This document shows, in pieces, positions 24,970 through 36,400 of a DNA stretch of 64,000 nt (position 1 is its first letter; each line of letters starts with the position of its first letter). Position numbers and translations under genes: made by a program. The notes under the pieces are model-generated. The model searched no databases. It was not told the DNA's origin and saw only the letters and a list, made by a program, of their open reading frames with translations. The DNA is taken from assembly GCA_049999765.1 (NCBI GenBank), contig JBNGIQ010009119.1, forward strand, positions 92,541 through 156,540. The letters are read 5' to 3'. Source of the DNA: Phaeoceros laevis. Taxonomy: Eukaryota > Anthocerotophyta > Anthocerotopsida > Notothyladales.

Positions 24970-26811
24970 AATTTTCTGCCTTCACAGCTTGTGCCGCTGC
25001 CTTGCTAGTGTGAGCTGCACTTGCACGCTGCGTAATCGTGAGACAAGGAATCTTGAATTTTTAAAGAACACAAGTTTTATCAAAGGATACTGTCGAAGTG
25101 CTTCTAATGCTGATCCTGGGCAGCCAGTGGTGGGGAGCTTGTCATTAAACGCCCATATGTATTTTAACATGCGCCAATGCTTTCTAGCTATCCATTTGCT
25201 TGCTGGGCCGAATCTGCTACCTCTGAGCACGTGGTCTACAAAGATCATCTGCTGGACGTTCTTCCTTATGTCTCTACGAACACTCTCAGATCTAATACAT
25301 AGGACTGCTAGCCTGACGGCCCCTTTCAACTGCCTTTTGTTTTTCTCAAGATCGAGTTCTTTTAGTCCTCCCTGACCTGCTCATGAAGTGACAAATTCTA
25401 CAAAAAGGACTTCTTGCACAAAATTGGCCACCTGCTCAAAGAACCAGCTAAAAAGATAGCCAAAAGACACCTATGCTACGTCTTGATGCTGGCTGGACAT
25501 CACACACAGTGGCTCCTTGCAAATCCAAGATTCTTTCCTTCATCTGGCTCGGGCAGTGCTCTTATTCTAAATCCGATCCTCTCGCAGGGCATGACGTTGC
25601 AGAGATGACCATAACCCCTGTATATATTGCTGCTGTCTGCTACCAAGTTAAACTTGAAGCTCACCGCCAGCATTAGCTTGTCAGCAAAGTCTGCTGTGCA
25701 AGCGATCTCCTGTGCCTCTCCTTGTGGACCGACTCCTACGACCCTCCTAGTTTCCTTCCTCACGACGGCTTGCCAAGATTTGGTTATCTCAAGCTCGACC
25801 TTCAGCCCTTTCTATGCCCCGCAAAGAAGACTGCTCACTGCTTCATTCTTGCTCTTGGCGATCTGTGCCGCAGCTTTGTCCTCACGCACAACCTTGCATA
25901 ATTCAATCTTTTTCCTCTCGACTGCTCTGTGGACTCTTTCCTCTTCCTTGACAGCCCTCTCGAACTCCAAGAGCTCTACTAGATGTGACCTGCTCACCTT
26001 GACTCTGCTCGGCATTTTTTGCTCACCTCCTTTGACACCCTACAATACTGACCATGGATCTTTTTGTGAAGCAGCTGTCTGAACACTTGCTCGAACGCCT
26101 CTGGTGCGTTTGAGAGTCCAAATGGCACTACCCTTGCAAATGTGACCTTGACTCTAGTCTTGAGACCTAGCTGATTCCTCACAACCTGGCGTGCTTTCAA
26201 CCACCTGAAGAGAATCGTTCCCCTCCTTCTTGCGTTCACAGCACAGCCAGCAAATGTCATTTCTTTGGATTCTTGTGAGAATGGACTCCTAATTTCCTTA
26301 CCGCAAAGATTGCGCACAAGTGCATGGCCAGGAACCACATCTGCTTCCAGACATCGCCAGGGTACACCTCCTCCAGCCAGGCGCAAATGCTCGCAGTCTT
26401 GTTCATGTCCTGCGCACTCCAAGCTTCTTTGCCGCGATGAAGATGCAGGCATACAAAGCTAGTACCCACCTCTGCTGCTCAATGTCACCTGGGTACTAGC
26501 TGGTTTCCAACCAGCTGAGGATTCTTCCGTCCTTCTCTTCGTCTGTTTCTCCGTCAAGATTTCTCCAATCCACCCAGTCTGACCAGTCCCTCTTCATACT
26601 CCTAACGCATATCGATGCTGCTCCCAGGCTATGAAGACCAACGCGTACACCGCTAGTGCCTACAATTGCTTCTCCAGATTTGTTGGGTGCCTCTCCTACA
26701 GCTCTCGCCGAATGTGTACTGCCCTTTCCTCCTCCGACTCCTCGCTTACCTGCCTCCAATCGAGAAACCCATTCCAGCGATCCATGCCCGCAGCATGCCG
26801 CTCTGATACCA
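24970..26811 (-). mobile_element. Decayed LTR retrotransposon body
   Basis: Reading the minus strand from 26811: a primer-binding site, a short gag-like frame that starts near 26784 (MDRWNGFLDWRQ) and stops after about 29 codons, another open frame at 26496-26819, and at about 26150-26040 the phrase VPFGLSNAPEAFEQVFRQLL. The last is the signature stretch just ahead of the YxDD box in Ty3/gypsy-type reverse transcriptase; the YxDD itself is not seen. Further frames at 25812-26015 (charged, coiled-coil-like), 25500-25763 and 24982-25329 may be remains of the same element but match nothing I can name. Stops and shifts throughout show it is dead. No convincing left LTR was found. Confidence 0.6.
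26800..26811 (-). promoter_or_regulatory. Retroelement primer-binding site (tRNA-iMet type)
   Basis: The minus strand reads TGGTATCAGAGC, the classic 12-base site complementary to the 3' end of initiator tRNA-Met in plant LTR retrotransposons. It lies next to 'tgacac' (26813-26818), a plausible LTR end (TGTCA on the minus strand). Confidence 0.8.
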
Positions 26812-26812
26812 G

Positions 26813-27250
26813 ATGACACAAGGAATCTTGGCGCGCGAGCGAGAGCGTGAGCTTGAGTGCTTCAAAGAGAGAGCTTCCTTAGCGTTTGGATTGCAGTCTT
26901 GTACCCCCGCGGGCGGGACGCAGATGCCGTCGGTGCAACGGCATCCGTTGGATCCTGCCTTAGTTCTGTTCCTAACTGTGTACTATGCTAGCTGAAGTCT
27001 AGAACTAACTGTTCTGCCTAGCTAGAGACACGTTCTCGTGCCTCACATTGTCCAAAAGCATGGTTTTGATTAGCTTAATTTGTGGTGTATTGCCTCTTTT
27101 AAATTTGTCCCCCCCGCCCAAAGAGCAAGGGGGACCCTCTATGGGATGTGTAAACCTTCTTCAATAAACTCACACACACACACACACTTTTGCTACTTGT
27201 TTGTCAGATAAAAGAAATACTTGTCCATAAGAGAAACTCTAAGTTGTCAC
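26813..27250 (-). repeat. Possible 5' LTR of the decayed element
   Basis: This would lie just upstream of the primer-binding site on the minus strand. It could start with TG at about 27247 ('gttgtca' on plus) and end with CA at 26813. The length is guessed; no second LTR was found to prove the ends. Its right part (27036-27250) shares sequence with 30823-30955. It contains a CA microsatellite at 27169-27187. Confidence 0.35.
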
Positions 27251-28482
27251 ATACACGTACCAAGAAGGAGGCCTTTTGCACTCGCCGGTTTGAGGGGGCT
27301 AAACACGAGTTTGGCCCCTCTTTTCGCGGTTAAATAATTAGATCGCGTTTGCACCTGCCAAATTGGCCTTTTCTGGCCCGGGCTATTTTAATTCAATTTT
27401 TTAGGTTTTTAGTGGGGCCAAATTTCGTGCCGCCAAAAAGGCCAAGTTAGCTTTTCCGGTCTGAGTAGTTGCCCGTCGGCCAAGCATAAGCAGAGCGGCC
27501 AGATTGGAAGTGCACCGTCTGCAAACTCTCTGCTCCTTCCTCGTGCACATGCAATTCGGGGCATGATGCCGCCCCCAAGGAGGTGGTGAATTCGCTTGGT
27601 AGATTTCTTGTGGGTTGTAAAAACGAATTAGCTTCTGGCCTAACTTAAAGCCAATTCAGTGTAAAAACGAATTAGCTTTTGGCCTAAGCCAATTTAGCGA
27701 AGAATTATTTTTTTGATCTTTTAACCTTAGATTTCTTTCCCGTGTGCGAAAGGCCTCAAGAACTACATGCCTAGCCTTTAGTTTTGTCGTTTGTTCATGA
27801 ACCTTTCCTTTAATAATAATAATGTAGACCTATGAGATGTGGCTGCTAAGTCTTGGCCACCTGAATAGTGTATTCAACAGTACAGACCACATTGGGTGGT
27901 CTCGGTGTCCCTGCACTAGTTAGCGTTATTTTAATCACAAAGTCTAGTGAGGTCTAGTCAATTGTTTCTTTAGCTGTCTGCTAAAACTGCCTGTTCCAAC
28001 GCATGTTTTACATCTGATATTTATCTAAGCATGTCCTCAAGGCAAGGTGTGCGCCTAGCATAGAAATCACCTATGCATGCATTTAACAAAAAATATTCAA
28101 ATCTGTCCAAGGTAAAGAGTAAAATAGTACTTTACTTACCTTGTCACACACATATATATTGCAGACGCAATTTGTGTGTGTTTGCATTTCATGCTTCGTA
28201 TACATACAGGGTACCGTAGTCATCAGACCAAGGCACCTGACATTGTCCATTTGCCTTTTAACAGGACTTTATCCTCGTCTTGGGCTAGGACAATGCACAT
28301 GTATGTTACACTAGGTCGATTTTGGGCGGTACTTGCAGGACTTGACTTAGAAACAATGCATATATCTCTTTAAAAAACAATCCAAAAGATATAACTTATA
28401 GTATATTGAGGTAGAGCTCAACAAGAAAATTTCAGAAAAACCCATCTTTCTCAATTTTGGGATAATAAAGTTCTCTAAGTAC
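27251..28482. repeat. AT-rich repeat region with a local duplication
   Basis: 27615-27658 and 27659-27700 are two copies of a 'gtaaaaacgaattagcttyt' unit. 27745-27800 ('aactacatgcc', 'ttttgtcgt.tg.t.atgaac') matches 30965-31010, so about 490 bases (27250-27745) look like an insertion present in this copy only. No gene was recognised from 27800 to the gap. Confidence 0.5.
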
Positions 28483-28582
28483 NNNNNNNNNNNNNNNNNN
28501 NNNNNNNNNNNNNNNNNNNNNNNNNNNNNNNNNNNNNNNNNNNNNNNNNNNNNNNNNNNNNNNNNNNNNNNNNNNNNNNNNN
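28483..28582. other. Assembly gap (100 N)
   Basis: Exactly 100 N, the usual placeholder for a scaffold gap of unknown size. It lies in AT-rich repeat DNA, so missing repeat copies are likely. Confidence 0.99.
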
Positions 28583-29296
28583 ACCAAGCACTTCGAGAAC
28601 TAAACTTCATTATTTTATAACAAAAATGACATAAACCTATTATGCATGTTTCTTTTACTTCGTGGGCAAACAATTAAAATCAATAAGTGCATAAAAGTAC
28701 CTAAATTTAGAGAAATAGTACCCCCAAGGGATCCGACACATGTACTTTTTGGAGGTTAAAACTTAGTATCTTGTAGTAAAAGAATGCAAATTTTTCAAAA
28801 AAGCTTCTTTTCGAAATCGCCTTGATGAGATCTAGCTAATAAGTTAGAAAAATAATGAACCAACATTTCTACAAAGCATTATGGAGCTTTGAAGTTGGAA
28901 AAAAATAAAAGTGTGAGGGGTAGACATCCAGAAATGACGTAGTGTAGCGTGCAAATACCCGACATGATATATTTGCATCACTTTTGTATGACATTTGTAC
29001 TTCTAATGCCAGCAGCTCGTATCCCGCTTGTAGGAGGACGTTTCCATGCTTAGGCGTTCCGTTCAAGGTATCAAAATGTCAGCCAATATTTGGACACTTA
29101 ACTGGAGCTTTGATGTGCAATTAAAAAACAACTCAATTGCGTAACCACTTTATGTTGTTGGAGTGAGTAGATTGAATTAAACGCGATGCCTTATGTTTTC
29201 GGCATGGAAGTCAAAACTATAAGGAATGATTTGTCATATCACACTTCTCAAAATAAACATTCTGAAGTATTCGCGCTAGTAGTATTACTACCCTAT
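28583..29296. other. AT-rich stretch without recognised genes
   Basis: No domain, splice chain or clear repeat was seen by eye; AT-rich with short frames only. Confidence 0.5.
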
Positions 29297-29510
29297 AAAA
29301 GTAGACTTCGATAAAACATCACAAGAAAATGGCTTGCCAGATGAAAGCAGAAATTTGAGAATCTAAAAATGTGAATTTTGTACTACGTAGTACCTATCGT
29401 GTATTCATATTTATAATCATGATAAGGTTACTATTGATTGAGCTAGTAATGCATGCATCTCTTTGTTTAAGTTCTATCCACGAACTATTCACATAGCCTC
29501 GTACATGAAA
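29297..29510 (+). pseudogene. Decayed copy 1 of the last CYB5D1 exon
   Basis: Matches 23812-24010 across the coding end ('gtagacttcgataaaaca', 'gaaaatggcttgccagatga') and on through the stop codon into the 3' flank ('actattgattgagctagt', 'cattcacatag'). In-frame stops follow the loss of bases after 'gatgaaag'. The reading frame is broken and no upstream exons are present. Confidence 0.8.
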
Positions 29511-29704
29511 CTATTTGCAAATTGTGCTACGAGCGAGGTACCTTTCTAAAAGTTGATTTTGATGAACCACTTGAAGAAAACGGCATGCTAAACGAAAGGC
29601 CAATTTGAGAGTCTAAAAATGGAAATTTTGTACTACCTACCCTATTATAATATTTATATATATTATATTGATGAAAATACTTTTGATTGAGATAATAATG
29701 CATT
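29511..29704 (+). pseudogene. Decayed copy 2 of the last CYB5D1 exon (runs into gap)
   Basis: Begins at 'caaattgtgctacgag', equivalent to 23784, and continues through 'gttgattttgatgaacc' and 'gaaaacggcatgctaaacga' to the gap at 29705. It shares with copy 1 the derived strings 'tttgaga.tctaaaaatg' and 'aattttgtactac', which differ from the intact gene. The two copies therefore descend from an already broken ancestor. Confidence 0.8.
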
Positions 29705-29804
29705 NNNNNNNNNNNNNNNNNNNNNNNNNNNNNNNNNNNNNNNNNNNNNNNNNNNNNNNNNNNNNNNNNNNNNNNNNNNNNNNNNNNNNNNNNNNNNNNN
29801 NNNN
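29705..29804. other. Assembly gap (100 N)
   Basis: Exactly 100 N. It interrupts the repeated CYB5D1-derived array. Confidence 0.99.
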
Positions 29805-30420
29805 TTTTGGTTCTTGAAGTTCCCTCCACAAACCATTCACATAGCTCGTACATGAAACTATTTGGCTTAGGTCCGGACGACAGTAAAAATAGTGTTGGCT
29901 TAGGTCCCAACGATAATAGAAACAATCTTGTTTGGTGTAGCTTATTGATGGTTATAAAGAAGTGGCCCGGAGCTTTGGTATCAAAATGGTAAGAGTAGCT
30001 TCCATGATTTTAAAGGATAAGATATGCTAGTCATATATACCTTGGGCTTTGGTAACAAATGGACATAGTAGCTTCCACGACTCTAAAGGATAAGATATGC
30101 TAGCCATATTACCCCGGGCCTTGGTAACAAAATGGACATAGTAGCTTCCACAATTCTAAAGAGAAGATATGCTAGTTCATACCTTGTCAAGTAAAATTAT
30201 ATTTGTGACCTCCACAATTCCAAAGGGTAAGATATGCTAGTTCATATCTTGTGAAGTACAATTATATTTGTGACTTCAGGGTTCTTAATACTCTTATATA
30301 TTTAACCATTCTATTTAGTGGAAGTAGGGAATAATGGTGAAAGTTTTGCTTGGAAAATCCTTTTATGTCGCTATTGGACAACTTGTTTAGATGCTTCGAT
30401 AACAATCGCGGCACTGGGCG
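29805..30420 (+). repeat. Copy of the CYB5D1 3' flank with an expanded minisatellite
   Basis: 29815-29930 ('accattcacatagctcgtac', '...gacgac') and 30265-30410 ('atttaaccattctat', 'ttttatgtcgctattg') match 23970-24060 and 24185-24310. Between them a unit of about 65-75 bases ('ggtaacaaaatggacatagtagcttcca...aaggataagatatgctag') is repeated about four times (29965-30250), where the parent locus has one copy (24085-24170). Confidence 0.8.
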
Positions 30421-31455
30421 ACTACACAATTATGGGAACTCAAAGTCACATGCAAGGACATGTTGATCTCCCAAATGCAATGCTGAGTGGATATCATGCT
30501 AAATCTTACGTCACTAGTCATGTGACCTGCTGGCCCCGGGTTTTGCAGGTCAACTACATGTTTACATTTGGTTTGTCTTAATAAAAATTGACTTTTTAAT
30601 CCGGTTATGAGCTTTTTCTCTGAAGGTTTGCAGGTCAAAAACTTACTTGTATGAATTTGAACATTTCACTAATATGGTTTTTTTCGTTTTTTAAAAGGTC
30701 AAGGGTGTAATATTAAATATTGTACATAGTACCAAATTCTCAAAGAATAAGGCCATACATGCAAAACCCTTTGGCAAACCGGTGGAATCTCATCCATGGG
30801 GCATACCCTCTCAATATCCCCCTCACATTGTCGAGAAGCCGGCTGGCCAGCTTGATGTGTGGTGTATTTATTGCCTTTGAACCTTCGCATAGTTCGCTCT
30901 TTGTGAAATATGAGAAAAAACCTGTCCTATAAAGAGAAACTCTAAGTTGTCACAAGAGCTACCACGAATTACATGCCTTATCCTTGAGCTTTGTCGTCTG
31001 CTTATGAAACTTTTCTCTACTTTTTTTCCTTACAAGTAGGGAAAATTTATTACCATGCATTGGACTGGGAGAAAGTGCCTCCACCTGCATCACTAAAGAA
31101 CCATAGGAAAATCTGCAAGGATAAGGTTTTTCCATGAGAGTGTGAACATCCGTAGCTAGTAGCTCCTGTAACTTTACTGTCGGTGTCCAGCCTTTCAACG
31201 TGGTGCAAGTGTATCTGGCCTTCTTGTGGCGAAGGGTCCCAGCTGCTACTCCTTCCTGTACATTGTATGATTGCTCTTGGCCTTGAATCTTCATTGGAGC
31301 AGTTGCATCGATCAAAGATTAGTATTTCAGCGGTCCAGTCTCGACCCCGTGCCCGTCTCTTGCCCTCCAGTCCCGACCCAGTGCCTTGTCTCTTGCCCTC
31401 CCGCCGACCATTTAGACTGTGTCTAGCAAGTGCGCTTGAGGCTCGAGCTCCGAAC
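30421..31455. other. Intergenic stretch upstream of the second DREPP-like gene
   Basis: 30823-31010 is the partner copy of 27036-27800 without the 490-base insertion. A short direct repeat ('cgtctcttgccctcc' and 'tgtctcttgccctcc') lies at about 31353-31402 in the presumed leader. No other gene was seen. Confidence 0.5.
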
Positions 31456-32356
31456 ATGGCGCAGGAGTATCTCTCCAAGGCGTTGCCCATATTAGCAGTA
31501 GGTGCGGCAGCTGTAGCCTCAGCATTTGGAATTCTAAAGGCGGTTGAAGCCGGAAAAAGCCGAGGAGCTTCTGCGATTGTTGAGGAGTTCGAGCGCAAGA
31601 AGGTTCTGAATCAGTGCACTAGAAGCCAATTTTCCTTCTCAAGCGATTCAATGCTGTGCTAAGCACGAGCTCACAGGCTGGTTGCTGTTCTCATGCCTGC
31701 AGGAGGTCATCCTTGCAGATATCAAGAAGGACAGCGAGCTGCTACAACAAAAGGTGACAAAGATCTACGATTCCCTCGAGAAAGATATCCAGGTAAATGG
31801 AAATGGCATGGCCACTGCTACGCCGATTAGGTGCAACGCAGTAGCAAGGGATTAAACACTGGCCTGTCTAATTTTGCCGGTGCCTGTCGTTGTAGGCTTT
31901 CCTTGCCAATTGGAATGAAGAAGAAGTGAAGGCCAATCCAGACAAAGCAAAGAAAATTTTGGACGAACTTGCAAAAATAGGTGAGATAAAGAGAATCTGG
32001 TGACGATTTCAATGTGGAATGCTAGCGTGCTTTGTTGTGCTTGGGGCGCCATGCAGCACTCTTCTGACTTCCGATATGGCACAGAATTTCCTGGAGCTGA
32101 TAAAATCAAGCTGGCAGCTGATTGGGCTGGCACAAACCTTCTGCTTCCTGTAATCACATTTCTCGGTGAAGAAGCAAAGAAGTTGCTCCCACCGTCGGCC
32201 AAGTGCGTACTCTCCCCCTTCCCCCCCTTCGTCTATGCATGGCCAACCCTAGCGGAAACGTATGCTGCATTTCATGGATGCAGACCAGTGGGCTCGTTGA
32301 ATTCACCATCTCTGATTTGTGATGGCTGGCACGGCAGGGCCAAAGAGTCGACATGA
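31456..32356 (+). CDS. DREPP/PCaP-like protein with hydrophobic N-terminus, 5 exons, 152 aa
   Basis: I read this as a diverged paralogue of the DREPP gene at 17.4 kb. Exons 31456-31602, 31703-31792, 31896-31980, 32085-32202 and 32338-32356 join in phase (459 bases). Exon 2 (90 bases, phase 0) and exon 3 (85 bases, phase 1) have exactly the lengths and phases of DREPP exons 2 and 3. Both proteins cross the next junction into FPGA, and this one has LLLPVITFLGEEAKKLLPP where DREPP has APITWLLTKVSTFLPP. Exon 1 differs: the basic lipid-binding stretch is replaced by a segment of about 20 hydrophobic residues (near 9-30), probably a membrane anchor, then a basic turn. The Ala/Pro tail is absent. 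If the last intron is kept, the frame stays open to the same stop. Function unknown; cation or lipid binding at a membrane is inference. Confidence 0.68.
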
Positions 32357-33462
32357 TGCTTCCCCCCACGAATTGTGTTGCCTATAGATGGCGGCTGTTG
32401 ACAAACTTGGCTACATTTTTTGAAGATTTGCAACGCCTGGTGTTGAAGTCTCCAACGTGTGAGGTTCAGCATAACTCATTTGGGATTGGGTTGCGCCTCC
32501 TTTCCATGTGCCATTTCGTAAGAGAGACTTTCTAAAAACGAACCGATTTGCACAAAAGACGGAAAAAGATTCCCAGTTACGAAAGAGATGCCTTAGCCAT
32601 CTTTCCGCTTATGGCGCGAGAAATGTCAGAGCGACCCACTCCTGGCGGTGCCCTCCACCGGCAAGTACAGGTTGCCAAGCCCGTCTCAACTTGCGCGTTT
32701 TCGTGAAACGCAAAACCCTAGCGGTTCAAGGATAGTGGATAGTTAGAAAAGGCCTCCATACCTCCATAAAGACAGCGATTTTCTCGCACATGGAAAGTCC
32801 GCAGACTTTTGTAAGTCATTACGTAATGTAACATGGAAAGGAGGCCTTATTAGCTTCGCCAACATGCATTTTGTTTGGCCGCCCAACAAGAACAGAGGTG
32901 GCATATTCCTTGCGATCAGACGTACCTAGAGCAGTGTATCAAGAACACACGCTGACAAAATCTTGCTAAGCTCAGTAAGCTAAAGTCTGCAGGTGCAGGC
33001 TGAGCTGGTCCAAGGCATAAATGCCACGAAACCAAAACAGTCGATGCATTTGTTGTCTTGAACCGGCCAATGAGATGCTGCATTGCACAGCGGGTCCCAG
33101 TTGAGAGCACAGGACCTCTCATTTGAGGTTGCTCTGATTTACATATCGCCGTGGACGTGGCCAGTCCTCGTTGAAGATTCAGATCTGATGCCCAGGAGGA
33201 GCGGAAAACTTGCTCCAACCGCATTCACTCTCTAAAAATTGCAAGGTACCCTGTGTAGGTGAAGGTTTGGCCCTACAGCTCGCCCCGAGACTGAGCGGTT
33301 GGAAACGGATATCCGGACATTATCCGCCATTGGACATCGTGCCTGAAATTGCGAGAGCTCTCGGTTATCGGCGCTACACTGGTAGATGCTTTCTGCTTGT
33401 TTACGAGCGGGACTGAGCTCGCTGGCCTAAGCTGTCCACGGTTCGGACGACTCTAGTTTCTG
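32357..33462. other. Intergenic stretch upstream of zeaxanthin epoxidase
   Basis: No coding chain was found. The minus-strand frame at 32916-33224 has no recognisable domain. The epoxidase promoter and leader must lie in the right half. Confidence 0.5.
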
Positions 33463-36400
33463 GTGCCAGACGCCCCTTGGATGGCTGGGCTTGCTTCTGC
33501 CACTGCGTTGCAGGCTTCACCAATTGCAGGCACGTTCAAGGGATATGTTCCTGATGCCAACTTAAAATCTGTTGACACATCCTACGGGCAATTGCGGTCA
33601 CCAGGATTCACCGGCCTTTCAACTCTTTGGTGCTTGGAGGACTTGTCCTTGAATGGCGTGTCAGCAGGACAGGATGGAGCCAGCCAAAGGAGAAGACAGC
33701 GTTACCAGTGCAAAGCCCAGCTGGCGCAGAGCTCGCAATCTGCCTCCCCTGTGCGGCCTTGGCCCTCTTTTGAATCATCTGTAAGTCGCTTGGAGGAGTC
33801 ATTGCGGACAGGTCAAAGTACGGAACCGGGTTCTGAGGATGGGAAGCCTCGAGCCCTGAAGCTGCTTATTGCTGGAGGAGGGATTGGTGGCCTGGTGCTG
33901 GCACTGGCAGCCAAAAATAAAGGAATTGATGTCAAGGTTTTCGAGAGAGACTTAACGGCTATCAGAGGGGAGGGCCAGTATAGAGGGCCTATCCAGCTCC
34001 AAAGTAATGCCCTCGCAGCCCTTGAGGCTGTAGATCAGAAAGTGGCAGAGGAGATTATGGCCAACGGATGTGTGACTGGACATCGTATCAACGGCCTAGT
34101 AGACGGACTCAGTGGGGAATGGTAAGGGAGGGAGAGCTAAAGAGCGTTGCGTTGCTCCAGTGGTTGCATTGTCCCTGGGTGCTGGGGTTGAAAGTAGTTT
34201 GCATACTACGACAGATTGCAGCGAAGCCGAACTTTCCTGCTACTGTAGAGTTGCTTTGCAGTCTGTCATTTCAGTGGTGGTGTGCAGGTATATCAAGTTT
34301 GATACCTTCACACCCGCAGTCAGCAGGGGACTTCCAATCACGAGAGTAATCAGCAGGATGACTTTGCAAGATATTCTAGTTCGTGCAGTGGGACCCAGTA
34401 TCATTCAAAACAGTGCCAATGTGGTTGATTTTGAAGACGATGGTAACAAGGTATGACCCAATGCTTTGCCCTTCTCTTGTGATCAAAATGATTACACACG
34501 ACCTGCGCTACTGAACGCTAAAATTATTGAAGGCGTGCAGGTGACTGTGGTGCTGGAGGATGGGCAGCGTATTGAAGGTGATCTTTTAGTTGGAGCGGAT
34601 GGGATTCGTTCGAAGGTTGGTTTTCGCAGCAATTTCCTAGTTCCAGTAACTGCAGAACAGCACTCAGGTATTCCTCGCTGGCTCCTTTTCGTAAAAGTGA
34701 CCGACTTGACATGTGCTGTCAGGTGCGAACCAAGCTGGTTGGACAGAAAGACTCGGTCTATGCGGACTATACATGCTATACTGGCATTTGTGATTATGTC
34801 CCAGCAGATATAGAGAGTGTAGGGTATGTTTTACTCCTTGCTTCTCTAATGTGGTTAGGTCTTGTTCGCCCTTCAGGAGTTAATACAGCCCCGGGTGGAC
34901 ATGCAGGTATCGTGTATTTTTAGGTCACAAACAGTACTTTGTGTCTTCAGATGTAGGACACGGAATGATGCAATGGTATGCTTTCTACAAGGAGCCTGCT
35001 GGTGGAACCGACCCACCTAATGGTGAGCTGTTTTTCATTGCCTTTCCTTGTGCTTCCGAAAAACAAAGTGCAAACCAATATCCACGTCTTGCACCACATT
35101 GATAGTTGCCTAATGTTGGGGATGTCGTGTTGGTTGTGCTCTCTTAGCTAGGAAGAAACGTCTTCATGAACTCTTTGGTCATTGGTGCGACGGAGTAGTC
35201 GATTTGATCAATGCTACACCAGAAGACAACATACTACGTCGGGACATCTATGACCGGGTTCCCATGATACAATGGAGCAAGGGGAGAGTGACCTTGCTTG
35301 GTGACTCAGCGCATGCTATGCAACCGAACTTAGGCCAGGGAGGCTGTATGGCTATTGAGGTGAAGAAGAGACCATTGGGGGTTTGAAGTGGCAGGTAGTG
35401 CTGTTAAAGATAATTGTGTTGCACCACCCAAATATGAATGATGTCTTCCTCACCTTTGCAGGATGGCTATCAGCTTGCCATGGATCTAGAGAAAGCAGTG
35501 GAAGCTTCCTCGCAAAACACATCAGTCGACATTCCAAAAGTTTTGAAAAGGTCAGCTCTCGTCGAATCTGGAAAGGTGCCCATCGCAACAGTTTTGCCTC
35601 TGCTACTCTTTTTCCACAGCCTGATATCTTGGGCATGAGCAGGTATGAAAGTCAAAGAGTAGTAAGGGTAGGGGCTATACACGGGTTAGCAAGGATGGCT
35701 GCCATTATGGCATCCACTTACAAACCGTATCTTGGTGAAGGCCTTGGGCCCCTGTCGGTAATGTCTACGTCGCTTCTTTCCCCTACAACTGCAACAATAA
35801 CTAGGCTGTTCAAAGCTAGTTGAACTTACTAAAGGTGTGCACTGGACGTTTGCAGTTCTTGACAAAGCTAAGAATACCACACCCAGGGAGAGTCGGTGGA
35901 AAGTTTTTCATCAGCATAGGCATGCCTCTAATGCTCAGCTGGGTACTGACTGGCAATGAGTAAGTGCAGACGGCGCAGAAACTGCTTTGTACATGGTTAT
36001 GAACTTGTTGGTTGGCACTGCTGCAGGGACCGTGACACCTTTGTGTTCTCTGTTGTCTCACAGTCGAGCACTTCTTGAGGGAAGAGCACCTTCTTGCAGA
36101 TTGGAAGATAAGGTCTGCTGACAAATAACTCGTACGTGTGTTGTTGAGATATGACTGTGATGGTTAGGTCTCATGCTTTTTTTACTTGTTTTTGGCGGCA
36201 GGCAGACAACAGGCTAAGGGAGTGGTTGTCCAATGATGACGCCCTGGAACGGGCAATTAGTGCAGAGTGAGTTTTCCTTCTTGGAAATTGGGGTTGATGC
36301 GTTTTCTAGGTGTTAGTCATCCTCTGAAAGCTCACTCCACGGATGCAGGTGGTATCTGCTTCCTAATGGCGAACTCATGCCCTTGGAGTCAAACATAACC

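Noticed and set aside
27165-27190. CA repeat resembling a regulatory tract
   Set aside because: Ordinary dinucleotide microsatellite.
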